Below, one piece after another: positions 58,301 through 60,797 of a stretch of 64,000 nt of DNA. Source of the stretch: Typhlomys cinereus (taxonomy: Eukaryota > Chordata > Mammalia > Rodentia > Platacanthomyidae). A program made the position numbers and the translations under genes. The notes below the pieces were generated by a model. It did no database searches, was not told the DNA's origin, and saw only the letters and a program-made list of their open reading frames with translations. The stretch spans positions 2,976,001 through 3,040,000 of the forward strand of contig JALPQD010000143.1 of the NCBI GenBank assembly GCA_023101885.1, in the 5' to 3' direction. How positions within the stretch are numbered: position 1 is the first letter of the stretch; the number at the start of each line of letters is the position of its first letter.

Positions 58301-60797
58301 AACTAAGCTTGTTTTTATGAATCTCTAGTACTTATGTACGTGTTTTAGGATGATTTTCAATTTTTTACATTACATGAATTTTTTATGTAATAGAGTTTTA
58401 TATTTTACAATTCATGCAGAACGTTATGTTAACCCTCTGGACTTAACTCAGTAAATTCATTGCCTGTTTACTGGAATTCTTAAGAACTCTACCACCTGAA
58501 CTAATGGATGACTAACTGCATCAGTAGTCATACCTTCATATTACTTTTCTTAATTCTGTTGTGAAGAAGACTGTGCACAAAGAATACTGACTTCTGTTCT
58601 TTTTCTTTCCAAAAATGTATCATGCCAAGGCTTTATGCTAAAATGACATGAGCCTATGTGCAGCATGTTTAGTATAGTCACCCTCTATGACAGTGCAGGC
58701 ATATTTCTTAGTATTGCTGTTATTACAATCTGAGTTAACTTGCATGGTCAGCCTAGCTATATACACAGCATGGTTGAGGGCATAGATTCTGAAGTTAGCC
58801 TTCGGATCTAATCCTGCCTTCTTAACAGCCATATAGCACTTGGGGATTAACTTCCCCGAACCCTCAGTTACCTGACCTTTAAAAGGAGTGGCAAGTGTGC
58901 CTACTTAAATTTGGAATCTTCATGTGTAATGTCTGCCATCTACTTAGCCACAGTTAATGTTTAATGGTAGTAGTGATGGTCTGATTTCTTTAAGACTGAT
59001 AATGTTCGGGGTGACCAAATAGCTCAGCAGGTAAATACACTTTTGAACAGATCTGGTGACTTGAGTTTGATCTCCTAAGCTCCACGTGGAGAGACCACTC
59101 CCGAAAGTTGTGCTCTACTTCCATAGTGCGCTGTGGTGCTCTGCTCATAGCAGTACTTTTGTCTTTCCTCTGTCTTTCTCTCTCTCTGTGTCACACACAT
59201 GTACACACACATGTACAAACACACGCACGCACACACACTTGAAAGAAAATAAAACTAAATGAATGCTTCTATGGCTCTGGTCTTGACATCATTGCCTTTC
59301 TTACAGCATTTGTTGCTAGTGATAAAACATTGATTCCAATTCTTTACTAAAGATCCCTATAACTTCTCTAGAATAAAATTAATTTTGCTACAAAAATCTG
59401 TTTACTATAGTCACAAATTAGACTATAAAATAAAATATTATTGTCTGTAATTCTAAAGTAAATAATGAATTTATGTTGCTATCTTTAGGACTGTAAACAT
59501 ACTTCTTTCTTGATTTGACATATCAAATGTAGAATCAGCTCATTGTCCAGTCTTTTAAAATTAAAGATTTTGCTGAAACACTTGGAAAATGTTAAACAAA
59601 GAGCAGTATAATTCATGCAAAAATAAACACAAGTAGAGTTTTAGTGTAATTTCTTAAATTTTGTTTGTTTCAAGAATAATATAAAGTATATTTTAAGGCA
59701 AAAGCATCTAGAAATAAAGATGCTCTCACTATAATGATAAACTATTCACTCAGAAGTATAACTCCAAAATTCTAAGTGTCTGAATAGATTCAAAACATAC
59801 ATAATCAAGAATTGATTAAAGCCACAGAGAGATATGTTTATAAACACAATATAAAGGGACATTCTAACACTTTTTCTCTCAGTGTCAAATAGAATAATGA
59901 GAAAAAAGTTTGTAAGATTATAAACAATACAATAGCATTGATATTAGCATATGTATAACATTGTAACCAACACTATAAAATATATATTATTTTCAAACAT
60001 ACAGAGGATGTTAACCAAAATTTCCTGTATTGTGGGCCATAAAGCAAAATTCAGCTAATCTCAGAGAATTAAAATTGTATGTTCTATGACCACAATTAAA
60101 TTAAAATAATAATGACAAAGACATTTTAAAAATTTCCAAATGTTTGTAAATTAAATTGTCCACTTCTTTAATAAGACAAGAAGTCAAAATGATACAATGT
60201 TTTAAAAAGTTTGGAACATTCTATATTTGAAAGCTAAATTACCAGTATTTAGAAAGAAAATTATGGAGTATATTGATAATGAACATTTTTTAGTAAAGCA
60301 GTTTTTTTCATGGCTCTCTGCTGGTCTTCATTTTAGTTTTGTTATTTACCAACTTAAGAATTTTATTATATAGCATTGAAATATATTTTTAGAGGTAATT
60401 TGTTTAATGGAACTTACTGATTATCTTAAAGTTTTAGTAGCTACTTGTCATTTTTTTAAAAATAAAAGAAGTTATTGTGTTTTATAAACTATTAAGATAG
60501 TAATATGTGGAATGTTAAATAGATGATGGTTGGGGATGACTTTTGGAGTAGGGGAGCTGGAAGAAAGTAAAATGTCCACAAGAGTTAAGCATAAATTTTC
60601 TCATGCATTTTAGCTTTAATTAGTTTTGTTCATTGTAGTGTTTTCATTTTGTGAGTTTTTCTATGCACATACAAAATGTTTCTCCTCAGGCCCCCTTGTA
60701 TTTGCTGGTCCTATTTTTATGAACCACCGAGAACAGGCTCTAGCCAGACTCAGATCCCATCCAGCACAGCTAAAGCATAAACGGGACAAGCACAAAG
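13529..60797 (+). CDS. Mycbp2: Mycbp2 (MYCBP2/PAM/PHR1) E3 ubiquitin ligase, partial: 17 internal coding exons
   Basis: MYCBP2 is a giant neuronal RING-type E3 ubiquitin ligase (Highwire/RPM-1/PHR family) that regulates axon guidance and synaptogenesis. Its catalytic RING and tandem-cysteine relay module lies at the far C-terminus, outside this window. Seen here: 17 exons at 13529-13604, 17446-17661, 23044-23197, 28035-28231, 29201-29443, 29671-29742, 32309-32405, 36143-36216, 36347-36485, 39354-39430, 40107-40311, 41838-42002, 47976-48134, 50569-50773, 55807-55952, 56201-56302 and 60690-60797. Each is flanked by AG and GT. Joined, they total 2435 nt and stay in one frame with no stop. Order in the protein: basic linker, acidic Ser/Asp/Glu patch, helical region, RCC1-like repeats, Cys-rich insert, charged Glu/Arg helix. 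The product matches the remembered human MYCBP2 N-terminal third almost residue for residue. The start codon exon and the rest of the gene are outside. I saw no frameshift or premature stop, so the gene looks functional. Confidence 0.97.
14151..14545 (-). mobile_element. MaLR-type solo LTR, minus orientation
   Basis: On the minus strand the element ends with AATAAA, then TTGTTCCCTTAAAC and TTATCATAGCAACTAAAG. This is the same 3' signature as the LTRs at 43172-47020 (AATAAA, CTTGTTCCCTTAAG, TTATCAGCAAC). Length is about 395 bp. No internal region adjoins it. The exact termini are uncertain. Confidence 0.55.
14850..15030 (-). mobile_element. Old antisense SINE remnant
   Basis: Wording such as gggattgaactcagattgta (14978-14997) and gccctttctggccctttaaa looks like an antisense tRNA-SINE B-box and head. 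It is strongly diverged. Confidence 0.4.
15175..15425 (-). mobile_element. B3/B4-like composite SINE, antisense
   Basis: Rodent antisense SINE order is visible: tggaggccagatatttccat, then gtagggtttcttgctgaacc, then gtcaactcaggtcctcatgc, ending in cttcccagcctcag at 15409-15422. It is diverged. Confidence 0.55.
15787..16010 (-). mobile_element. tRNA-derived SINE copy 1 of a three-copy cluster
   Basis: The reverse complement carries the family's B-box-like block (gatctgaactcaggacc at 15981-15997) and body (ttctgcctggcatgggg). The head is missing and is probably interrupted by the next insertion. Its TG-rich end lies at 15796-15825. Confidence 0.75.
16016..16287 (-). mobile_element. tRNA-derived SINE copy 2 of cluster, full length
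   Basis: It ends with CCATTTCTCCAGCCC at 16273-16287, the reversed SINE head. It contains a long (TG)n tract at 16056-16098, which is the CA stretch of the family's 3' end. It is diverged relative to copy 3. Confidence 0.8.
16056..16098. repeat. (TG)n microsatellite
   Basis: About 21 uninterrupted TG units, lying inside the 3' end of an antisense SINE. It is preceded by imperfect GTGC units, so it probably grew from the SINE's own CA-rich tail. Confidence 0.95.
16311..16581 (-). mobile_element. Young tRNA-derived SINE (copy 3 of cluster)
   Basis: It is very similar to 25310-25592 and 49882-50160: CAATTGTGCG start block, ACCATGGACC, CCGGGATTCACAG, a GC-rich body (gcaggccgcccccgcttccg) and the reversed head CACCTCTCCAGCCC. 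On the minus strand it has A-box TGGCTCAGGGGTTAAG and B-box-like GAGTTCGGATCC. The apparent open frame crossing it recurs in the other copies and is not a gene. Confidence 0.9.
17446..17661 (+). CDS. Mycbp2: Mycbp2 exon 3: acidic Ser/Asp/Glu linker
   Basis: The exon has 216 nt (72 codons, phase 0 at both ends), acceptor TTTCAG at 17440-17445 and donor GTCAGC at 17662. It encodes SENLENTVIIPDIKLHSNPS near the start and an acidic patch SGESDSDEEEESKEPP near the end (17602-17645). That patch fits CK2-type phosphorylation sites (inference). It corresponds to about residues 127-198 of the human protein. The donor is weaker than consensus (GTCAGC). Because the exon is symmetric, skipping it would keep frame. 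Confidence 0.95.
18110..18352 (+). mobile_element. L1 3' UTR end, sense orientation, diverged
   Basis: It shares the terminal order of the antisense L1s read on their own strand: TACTGGGTCCTTATACGTCATC, then a G-rich purine tract (18194-18297), then GTACCTATCAAGCTTGTATG, then an A-rich tail with AATAAA. The purine tract contains several runs of four or more G and could form a G-quadruplex in RNA or DNA (inference). Confidence 0.8.
18723..18900. repeat. Polypyrimidine tract: (TTCC)n, (TCCC)n, (TC)n
   Basis: (TTCC)n runs about 60 bp from 18723. It passes into (CCCT)n-type repeats to about 18857 and ends in (CT)10 at 18881-18900. It is nearly pure pyrimidine on the + strand of the transcript, a composition that favours triplex (H-DNA) structure and slippage. 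Confidence 0.95.
18901..18970 (-). mobile_element. ID-like tRNA SINE remnant, antisense
   Basis: GAGGATCAAACCTAGGTCCTC followed by acatgctgtacactgagcta is the reversed B-box and A-box text of ID-type SINEs. The preceding pyrimidine tract may have grown from its A-rich or simple-repeat tail. Confidence 0.6.
19735..19985 (+). mobile_element. MaLR-type LTR, 3' fragment
   Basis: It follows the 3' half of the LTRs at 43172-47020: ACATGCTGGTCTGGCAAGTG at 19779-19798, GCCAAGCTGAACAAGGAACTG, AATAAATCCCGTTTCCCTTAAG and TTTTATCAGCAACAATG. The 5' half is missing. The same wording in the 43-47 kb array shows one family at two loci. Confidence 0.75.
20040..20400. mobile_element. Rodent interspersed repeat, family not assigned
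   Basis: Words such as gtctcatggcttcagcaaaagg and agaagatggtggcgtgactg followed by aagaggcagcaggaggaggtc are typical of a dispersed rodent repeat. I see no coding capacity and cannot name the family. Confidence 0.4.
20755..21435 (+). mobile_element. L1 ORF2 endonuclease-domain fragment, sense
   Basis: The translated text parallels the N-terminal endonuclease of L1 ORF2: a LQEAHLNMKDRHYIRVKEW-like stretch around 20805-20865, GVAILISD-like near 20910-20935, IVEDFNVPLISLDRS at 21105-21150 and TFFSTAHGTFSKIDHM near 21246-21291. Stops and frame breaks interrupt it, so it is inactive. Both ends of the element are missing. Confidence 0.85.
22083..22118. repeat. 18-bp perfect tandem duplication
   Basis: TTTTCTAGATTACAAACT occurs twice in direct succession (22083-22100 and 22101-22118). 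It is intronic with no evident function. Confidence 0.95.
23044..23197 (+). CDS. Mycbp2: Mycbp2 exon 4: start of N-terminal helical region
   Basis: The exon has 154 nt, acceptor CAG at 23041-23043 and donor GTAAGT (perfect consensus) at 23198. It enters in phase 0 and leaves after one base of a Glu codon. It encodes IIEVGLCEVFELIKETRF, then HPSLCLRSLQALLNVLQG. The leucine-rich amphipathic pattern suggests helical (armadillo/HEAT-like) packing, which is an inference. It corresponds to about residues 199-249 of human MYCBP2. Confidence 0.96.
24066..24182 (-). mobile_element. B1-like SINE, antisense
   Basis: TTTTGAGAAAAGGCCTTGC followed by cccagctgactttgaacttg, tcctgcctcctaagtatgga and accatgctgtatccagcc is the reversed B1 consensus order. 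Confidence 0.8.
25310..25592 (-). mobile_element. Young tRNA-derived SINE with 14-bp target-site duplication
   Basis: The 14-bp word ACATGGAACTTTTA at 25296-25309 repeats at 25593-25606 and brackets the element. Internally it has an A/T-rich tail, (TG)n at about 25347-25378, ACCATGGACC, a GC-rich body and the reversed head CACCTCTCCAGC at 25575-25586. It is near-identical to 16311-16581 and 49882-50160 across the GC-rich body. Confidence 0.95.
25930..26285 (+). mobile_element. Diverged tRNA-derived SINE, sense
   Basis: It has a tRNA-like start near 25935, gagacctgagctctgatctccca as a B-box-like block, and a body with taattctcaccctggaaggag. The tail contains tggacctccacaggcaca at 26189-26206, close to the ending of the younger SINE family (cttggtcctccacagg). 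Confidence 0.55.
26600..26870 (+). mobile_element. Diverged tRNA-derived SINE, sense
   Basis: An A-box-like gggcttagcagttaaagc at 26603-26620 and a B-box-like segment near 26631-26647 are followed by gatgtcacccttgggcctcc and a CA/ACAC-rich end. It is an old copy. Confidence 0.55.
28035..28231 (+). CDS. Mycbp2: Mycbp2 exon 5: helical region
   Basis: The exon has 197 nt, acceptor CCACAG ending at 28034 and donor GTATTT at 28232. It starts with two bases of a split Glu codon and ends in phase 0. It encodes SLFQLLLEITVRSTGMND, LTALSCACLFSLVASWGETG and LQAISAILTNNGSHACQTIQ. The Leu/Ala-rich pattern fits a continuation of a helical solenoid (inference). It corresponds to about residues 250-315 of human MYCBP2. 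Confidence 0.96.
28232..29200 (+). other. Mycbp2: Mycbp2 intron 5
   Basis: A 969-bp phase-0 intron containing one sense tRNA-SINE (28707-28885). I see nothing else in 28232-28706 or 28886-29200. The acceptor is TTCCGAATAG. Confidence 0.9.
28707..28885 (+). mobile_element. tRNA-derived SINE, sense, internally shortened
   Basis: It has head GGCTGGAGAGATGGTTCAG at 28707-28725, then a body jump straight to gcggccctccacagggacat, (CA)n and an AAATAAATAAATAAG tail. The mid-body present in other copies is deleted. Confidence 0.85.
29201..29443 (+). CDS. Mycbp2: Mycbp2 exon 6: pre-RCC1 region
   Basis: The exon has 243 nt (81 codons, phase 0 at both ends), acceptor AATAG at 29196-29200 and donor GTAATG at 29444. 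It encodes VPTILNSLQRSVQAVLVGKI, then KKAALMHKWPLKEISVDEDD, then FFLYLLCKDGLYKIGSGYSG. The last stretch (hydrophobic strand, KDGLYKIG turn) looks like the beginning of a beta-propeller-type blade. It corresponds to about residues 316-396. Confidence 0.97.
29671..29742 (+). CDS. Mycbp2: Mycbp2 exon 7: short basic exon
   Basis: The exon has 72 nt (24 codons, symmetric phase 0), acceptor TTTTTCAG at 29663-29670 and donor GTAAGA at 29743. It encodes GHIYNSTSRIRNRKERKSWL followed by GYAQ. The Arg/Lys cluster RIRNRKERK sits in a loop between hydrophobic strands. The intron before it is only 227 bp, so exons 6 and 7 are probably recognised together. Symmetric phase would allow in-frame skipping. Confidence 0.96.
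29796..30110 (+). mobile_element. tRNA-derived SINE, sense, full length
   Basis: It has head GGGCTGGAAAGATGGCTCAG at 29796-29815, a B-box-like region at about 29850-29868, and the family body (gaagtagaagctatccagga, then cttggtcctccacagg). It ends in (CA)n at 30051-30096 and AATAAAATTAAAAA. Confidence 0.9.
30051..30096. repeat. (CA)n microsatellite
   Basis: About 22 CA units with one T interruption, derived from the 3' end of the SINE at 29796-30110. Confidence 0.95.
30163..30450 (+). mobile_element. tRNA-derived SINE, sense, diverged head
   Basis: Head tctggagaaatgtgtcagtg at 30163-30182 has lost the normal A-box spelling. The body contains ggtagaagcaatccagaatg and cttggtcctccacagggaca. (CA)n at about 30366-30402 is followed by GCGCGCGCG at 30411-30419. 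Confidence 0.8.
30366..30402. repeat. (CA)n microsatellite
   Basis: About 18 CA units in the tail of the adjacent SINE. A nearby alternating GC run (30411-30419) could adopt Z-DNA. Confidence 0.95.
31540..31875 (-). mobile_element. B3/B4-like composite SINE, antisense
   Basis: CCCATGTGGAGGTCAGGGGCAA at the left and agacagggtctctcctggag, ttggctaacctggctgacaa, gatccgcctgtctctccaac follow in the order typical of rodent antisense B3/B4-type composites. The open frames over it are chance. Confidence 0.65.
32309..32405 (+). CDS. Mycbp2: Mycbp2 exon 8
   Basis: The exon has 97 nt, acceptor ATTTTCAG at 32301-32308 and donor GTATGT at 32406. It enters in phase 0 and leaves after the first base of an Asp codon. 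It encodes GYLLYRDINNHSMTAIRISP, then ETLEQDGTVMLP. It has a strand-turn-strand pattern like a propeller blade (inference). It corresponds to about residues 421-452. Confidence 0.96.
34310..34444 (+). repeat. 135-bp direct repeat, copy 1
   Basis: It begins CTGGGATTGGTCAACTCTTG and ends CATGTTCTAA. It aligns without gaps to 35305-35439 with 5 mismatches (about 96% identity). The two copies lie 995 bp apart, start to start. The flanking bases on both sides differ. Confidence 0.97.
34602..34622. repeat. Poly-T tract
   Basis: About 21 consecutive T. It lies between the two copies of the 135-bp repeat and may be a reversed poly(A) tail, although no retroelement body is recognisable beside it. Confidence 0.9.
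35305..35439 (+). repeat. 135-bp direct repeat, copy 2
   Basis: A gapless match to 34310-34444. Differences are C/T, G/C, G/T and A/G in the GAGTAGAG region and T/C in ATTGA(T/C)ATAAAT. Confidence 0.97.
35572..35625. repeat. 18-bp tandem triplication
   Basis: ATGTAAATCCTAAATATG is repeated three times without change (35572-35589, 35590-35607 and 35608-35625). Confidence 0.98.
36143..36216 (+). CDS. Mycbp2: Mycbp2 exon 9
   Basis: The exon has 74 nt, acceptor TTGCACAG ending at 36142 and donor GTAAGT at 36217. It begins with two bases completing Asp and ends in phase 0. It encodes CHTEGQNILFTDGEYINQIA then ASRD. ILFTDGEYINQI is a typical beta-hairpin of a propeller-like blade. The next intron is only 130 bp. 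Confidence 0.96.
36347..36485 (+). CDS. Mycbp2: Mycbp2 exon 10
   Basis: The exon has 139 nt, acceptor TTTTAG at 36341-36346 and donor GTAAGA at 36486. It starts in phase 0 and ends after the first base of a Ser codon. It encodes DGFVVRIFATSTEPVLQQEL, then KLARKCLHACGISLFDLEKD, then LHII. It corresponds to about residues 478-523. It is separated from exon 9 by a 130-bp intron, the shortest in the window. Confidence 0.96.
38105..38119. repeat. Target-site duplication, left copy (L1 at 38120-38489)
   Basis: TAAAGCCAAATTCTT, 15 bp, is repeated perfectly at 38490-38504. Confidence 0.93.
38120..38489 (-). mobile_element. Severely truncated L1 (3' UTR end only), antisense
   Basis: It has poly-T at the left, then tcatacaaacttattaggta, a C-rich tract (38160-38240) and GTACAAGGACCCAGTGGCC, all in the order of the L1 copies at 2178 and 12389. 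It is only about 370 bp long. A perfect 15-bp TSD flanks it. Confidence 0.95.
38490..38504. repeat. Target-site duplication, right copy (L1 at 38120-38489)
   Basis: A perfect 15-bp copy of 38105-38119. Confidence 0.93.
38783..39027 (+). mobile_element. tRNA-derived SINE, sense
   Basis: It has head GGCTGAAGAGATGGCTCAGG at 38783-38802 and a B-box-like GGTTTGGATCCC at 38837-38848. The body has tggtggcagccttcacttct, then a short (CA)n at 38980-39001 and an A-rich tail. It lacks the ctccacaggg block just before the CA tract. Confidence 0.9.
39128..39242 (-). mobile_element. B1-like SINE, antisense, diverged
   Basis: AAGGTCTTGCTAGGTAGTCC at 39142-39161, then a diverged body, then gtgttaccacacctggcaca at 39221-39240, is the reversed B1 order. 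Confidence 0.65.
39354..39430 (+). CDS. Mycbp2: Mycbp2 exon 11
   Basis: The exon has 77 nt, acceptor AAG at 39351-39353 and donor GTAAAT at 39431. It begins with two bases completing Ser and ends in phase 0. It encodes TGYDEESAILGAGREFALMK then TSNGK. The exon boundary falls inside the word AAG/GTACAG, so the acceptor is followed by GT. I chose this junction because it alone keeps frame and matches the family sequence STG(F/Y)DEES. Confidence 0.94.
40107..40311 (+). CDS. Mycbp2: Mycbp2 exon 12: first RCC1-like blade region
   Basis: The exon has 205 nt, acceptor AAAAG at 40102-40106 and donor GTAAGT at 40312. It starts in phase 0 and ends after the first base of a Thr codon. It encodes IYYTGKYQSLGIKQGGPSAG, VHFSVGHDGSHALLVAEDGS and IFFTGSASKGEDGES. 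The GHDGSHALLVAEDGSIFFTG order is the classic RCC1 repeat pattern (conserved small residue, H, ALL, EDG, hydrophobic, TG). It corresponds to about residues 550-617. Confidence 0.97.
40443..40505 (+). mobile_element. B1 3' fragment
   Basis: AAGGCCAGACTGGTATATATG followed by gagatcctgtctcagaaaca and an A-rich end matches the 3' half of a B1. The 5' half is missing. Confidence 0.6.
40950..41055 (+). mobile_element. Possible old L1 3' tail, sense
   Basis: A purine-rich stretch (gggaagaggagggggatgag at 40970-40989), then aaatatcataagttcactat and an A run at 41045-41053, resembles an old L1 3' terminus. It is too short to assign firmly. Confidence 0.4.
41838..42002 (+). CDS. Mycbp2: Mycbp2 exon 13: basic loop and RCC1-like blade
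   Basis: The exon has 165 nt, acceptor TCTTAAG ending at 41837 and donor GTAAGT at 42003, with symmetric phase 1. It encodes KSRRQSKPYKPKKIIKMEGK, then VYTACNNGSSSVISKDGELY, then MFGKDAIYSDSS. The basic start is a loop inside the RCC1-like domain. SSSVISKDGELYMFG is an RCC1 strand-turn-strand motif. This lies in the first annotated RCC1 repeat of human MYCBP2 (about 600-655). Confidence 0.97.
43172..43600 (+). mobile_element. MaLR-type LTR 1 of the array
   Basis: It starts TGTCATAGACACAGATTTCA and reaches AATAAACCCCTTGTTCCCTT (43533-43552), then TTATTTTATCAGCAACCATT. It is followed at 43602-43620 by GAGTACCAGAGAAGTGGAA, like the leucine-tRNA primer-binding region after ERVL/MaLR LTRs. It is about 429 bp and aligns end to end with 44823-45440 and 46577-47020. 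It is sense to Mycbp2. Confidence 0.75.
43601..44822 (+). mobile_element. Non-coding internal region 1 of the array
   Basis: About 1.2 kb with no gag/pol-like coding, as expected for non-autonomous MaLR internals. It shares ordered blocks with 45441-46576: TTTGTGATGA(A), GACAGCAGAGCAGCTG, TTAGTGCTTTGCA, CTTTGAGCCACTGTGA and the 3' block TGTGGGGACAAGG. The open stretches at 43736-44059 and 44121-44414 are not conserved in frame between the two internals. Confidence 0.7.
44823..45440 (+). mobile_element. MaLR-type LTR 2, with internal 173-bp tandem duplication
   Basis: It starts TGTTATAATTAGATATAGGTG and ends ACTGCTACAG, followed by a primer-binding-like TGTACCAGGAGGTGGG at 45446-45461. Its 3' part is duplicated: unit 1 at about 45067-45239, unit 2 at about 45240-45412. 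Both contain AGATGGTGTG, a GGACTAAGAA word, TGTTCCCTTAAGC and the CAACAAT ending. Without the extra unit its length equals the other two LTRs. Confidence 0.75.
45067..45412 (+). repeat. Tandem duplication (about 173 bp x 2) inside LTR 2
   Basis: GCCATTTGTCAAGATGGTGTG starts unit 1 and GCCATTATACGGAGATGGTGTG starts unit 2. Each contains the LTR polyadenylation neighbourhood. The units have diverged noticeably, so the duplication is old. Confidence 0.75.
45441..46576 (+). mobile_element. Non-coding internal region 2 of the array
   Basis: About 1.14 kb, homologous in order to 43601-44822, with its own insertions and deletions. It contains no retroviral gene. Its 3' end runs CTGTGGGGACAAGGTGAGGTT and then the third LTR. 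Confidence 0.7.
46577..47020 (+). mobile_element. MaLR-type LTR 3 of the array
   Basis: It starts TGTCATAGTTAGATACAGGTG and runs through AGACATACTGGTCTGGCAAG, GCTGGACTAAGAACTGGAAC and AATCAAACCCCCTATTCCCT (polyadenylation signal degraded). It ends near TTATTAGCAACATGCAG. It is about 444 bp. Confidence 0.75.
47976..48134 (+). CDS. Mycbp2: Mycbp2 exon 14: second RCC1-like blade
   Basis: The exon has 159 nt, acceptor TTGTAG ending at 47975 and donor GTAGGG at 48135, with symmetric phase 1. It encodes LVSDLKGHFVTQVAMGKAHT, then CVLMKNGEVWTFGVNNKGQC, then GRDTGAMNQGGK. MGKAHTCVLMKNGEVWTFG..GQCG is a textbook RCC1 repeat. It corresponds to about residues 673-725, in the second human RCC1 repeat (about 699-755). 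The donor GTAGGG is weaker than GTAAGT. Confidence 0.98.
48992..49318 (+). mobile_element. tRNA-derived SINE, sense, with 10-bp target-site duplication
   Basis: It is bracketed by AATGAACAAA at 48982-48991 and 49319-49328. The head is GGCTGAGAGATGGCTCAGG, with B-box-like GTTCGGATCCC at 49050-49060. The body reads cactcttggtccttcaaaat, then (CA)n to about 49292 and an AATAAATAAAATAAAA tail. Confidence 0.9.
49207..49292. repeat. (CA)n microsatellite
   Basis: About 86 bp of CA units with TACATA interruptions near the middle, in the tail of the SINE at 48992. It is the longest CA tract in the window. Confidence 0.97.
49882..50160 (-). mobile_element. Young tRNA-derived SINE with 19-bp target-site duplication
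   Basis: AAAAAATGAACAAATTTTA at 49863-49881 is repeated exactly at 50161-50179. On the minus strand: GGGCTGGAGAGGTGGCTCAG head (A-box), a B-box-like GAGTTTGGATCCC, a GC-rich body and an AAT-rich tail. The perfect 19-bp TSD and near-identity to 16311-16581 and 25310-25592 mark a recently active subfamily. Confidence 0.97.
50569..50773 (+). CDS. Mycbp2: Mycbp2 exon 15: acidic stretch and first half of Cys-rich insert
   Basis: The exon has 205 nt, acceptor CAAATAG ending at 50568 and donor GTAAGA at 50774. It enters in phase 1 and leaves in phase 2. It encodes GFGVENMATAMDEDLEEELD, then EKDEKSMMCPPGMHKWKLEQ, then CMVCTVCGDCTGYGASCVSS. Six cysteines and one histidine (CPPGMH, CMVC, CGDC, ASC) form a possible zinc-binding half-site. 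This insert sits within the RCC1-like region, before the blades that contain residues beyond about 900. Cys spacing suggests a metal-binding role (inference). Confidence 0.97.
50897..50977 (-). mobile_element. ID-like SINE, antisense
   Basis: TGACTGGGAATCAAGCCAAGG, then ccactgagctgtaaacccagt, is the reversed ID tRNA-Ala-like consensus order (B-box then A-box). Confidence 0.75.
51618..51742 (-). mobile_element. B1-like SINE, antisense, diverged
   Basis: TGTGGTGCCCAGGCTGGTCTC at 51634-51654 is the 7SL core. It is followed by tcaatcctcctgctcagcct and an end near gctgtacctagcc at 51728-51740. Confidence 0.8.
52460..54640 (-). mobile_element. Ancient L1, antisense, 3' end and ORF2 remnants
   Basis: Read on the minus strand it passes from the L1 3' terminal region (52480-52700) through ORF2 C-terminal wording (tatacccagaagtagaattg at 52897-52916, then ttttccacagtgcctggtat) to RT-domain wording near 54220-54600 (gatcatt/ggtgtgttgcagtaattt-type blocks). 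It is highly diverged, with many stops. Composition and divergence suggest a pre-rodent mammalian L1. Confidence 0.7.
54730..55302 (+). mobile_element. Old L1 3' UTR-like repeat, sense
   Basis: It shares ordered blocks with 5985-6576, a G/A-rich tract at 55184-55255 and a terminal ATACTCAATATGCTTGTAAAA then AAAAATATAATAAAAAAG, similar to the L1 end at 18297-18350. The minus-strand open stretch at 55003-55530 runs through this repeat and is not a gene. Confidence 0.6.
55807..55952 (+). CDS. Mycbp2: Mycbp2 exon 16: second half of Cys-rich insert
   Basis: The exon has 146 nt, acceptor TTTTAG at 55801-55806 and donor GTAATT at 55953. Its first base completes Gly and it leaves in phase 1. It encodes ICGCGSGESGCAVCGCCKAC, then ARELDGQEARQRGILDAVKE, then MIPLDLLL. 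Seven cysteines lie in the first 20 residues. With exon 15 they make 13 cysteines within about 55 residues. Reading in the wrong frame gives a spurious open stretch at 55713-55931. Confidence 0.97.
55953..56200 (+). other. Mycbp2: Mycbp2 intron 16 (short)
   Basis: A 248-bp phase-1 intron, AT-rich, without recognisable repeats. It ends TTTTATCCAG. Confidence 0.95.
56201..56302 (+). CDS. Mycbp2: Mycbp2 exon 17: charged helix
   Basis: The exon has 102 nt, acceptor ATCCAG ending at 56200 and donor GTAAGA at 56303, with symmetric phase 1. It encodes VPVPGVNIEEHLQLRQEEKR then QRVIRRHRLEEGR. The Glu/Arg/Lys-rich heptad-like pattern suggests a long charged helix (inference). Confidence 0.97.
56523..56657 (+). 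mobile_element. B1-like SINE, sense
   Basis: GGCTGGGCAGGATGGCTCTGA at 56522-56542 is the 7SL-derived start. It is followed by gcactctggaagatgaagcg, gtgggctgtacaacaagact and an actatctcaaaaaaag tail. Confidence 0.85.
59008..59265 (+). mobile_element. B3-like SINE, sense
   Basis: A-box-like ATAGCTCAGCAGGTAAATAC at 59020-59039, B-box-like GACTTGAGTTTGATCTCC near 59059-59076, tccacgtggagagaccactc and a CACA-rich 3' end with an A-rich tail follow the B3 layout. Confidence 0.75.
60690..60797 (+). CDS. Mycbp2: Mycbp2 exon 18
   Basis: The exon has 108 nt, acceptor CTCCTCAG ending at 60689 and donor GTATTT at 60798, with symmetric phase 1. It encodes PLVFAGPIFMNHREQALARL then RSHPAQLKHKRDKHK. It ends with a His/Lys-rich basic tail. 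This is the last exon in the window. The next exon of the gene must begin by completing a codon in phase 1. Confidence 0.97.

Larger units (their letters stand above)
56303..60689 (+). other. Mycbp2: Mycbp2 intron 17
   Basis: A 4.4-kb phase-1 intron with a B1 (56523-56657) and a B3-like SINE (59008-59265). I recognise nothing in 56658-59007 or 59266-60689. The sequence is AT-rich with no strong open frame. Confidence 0.85.
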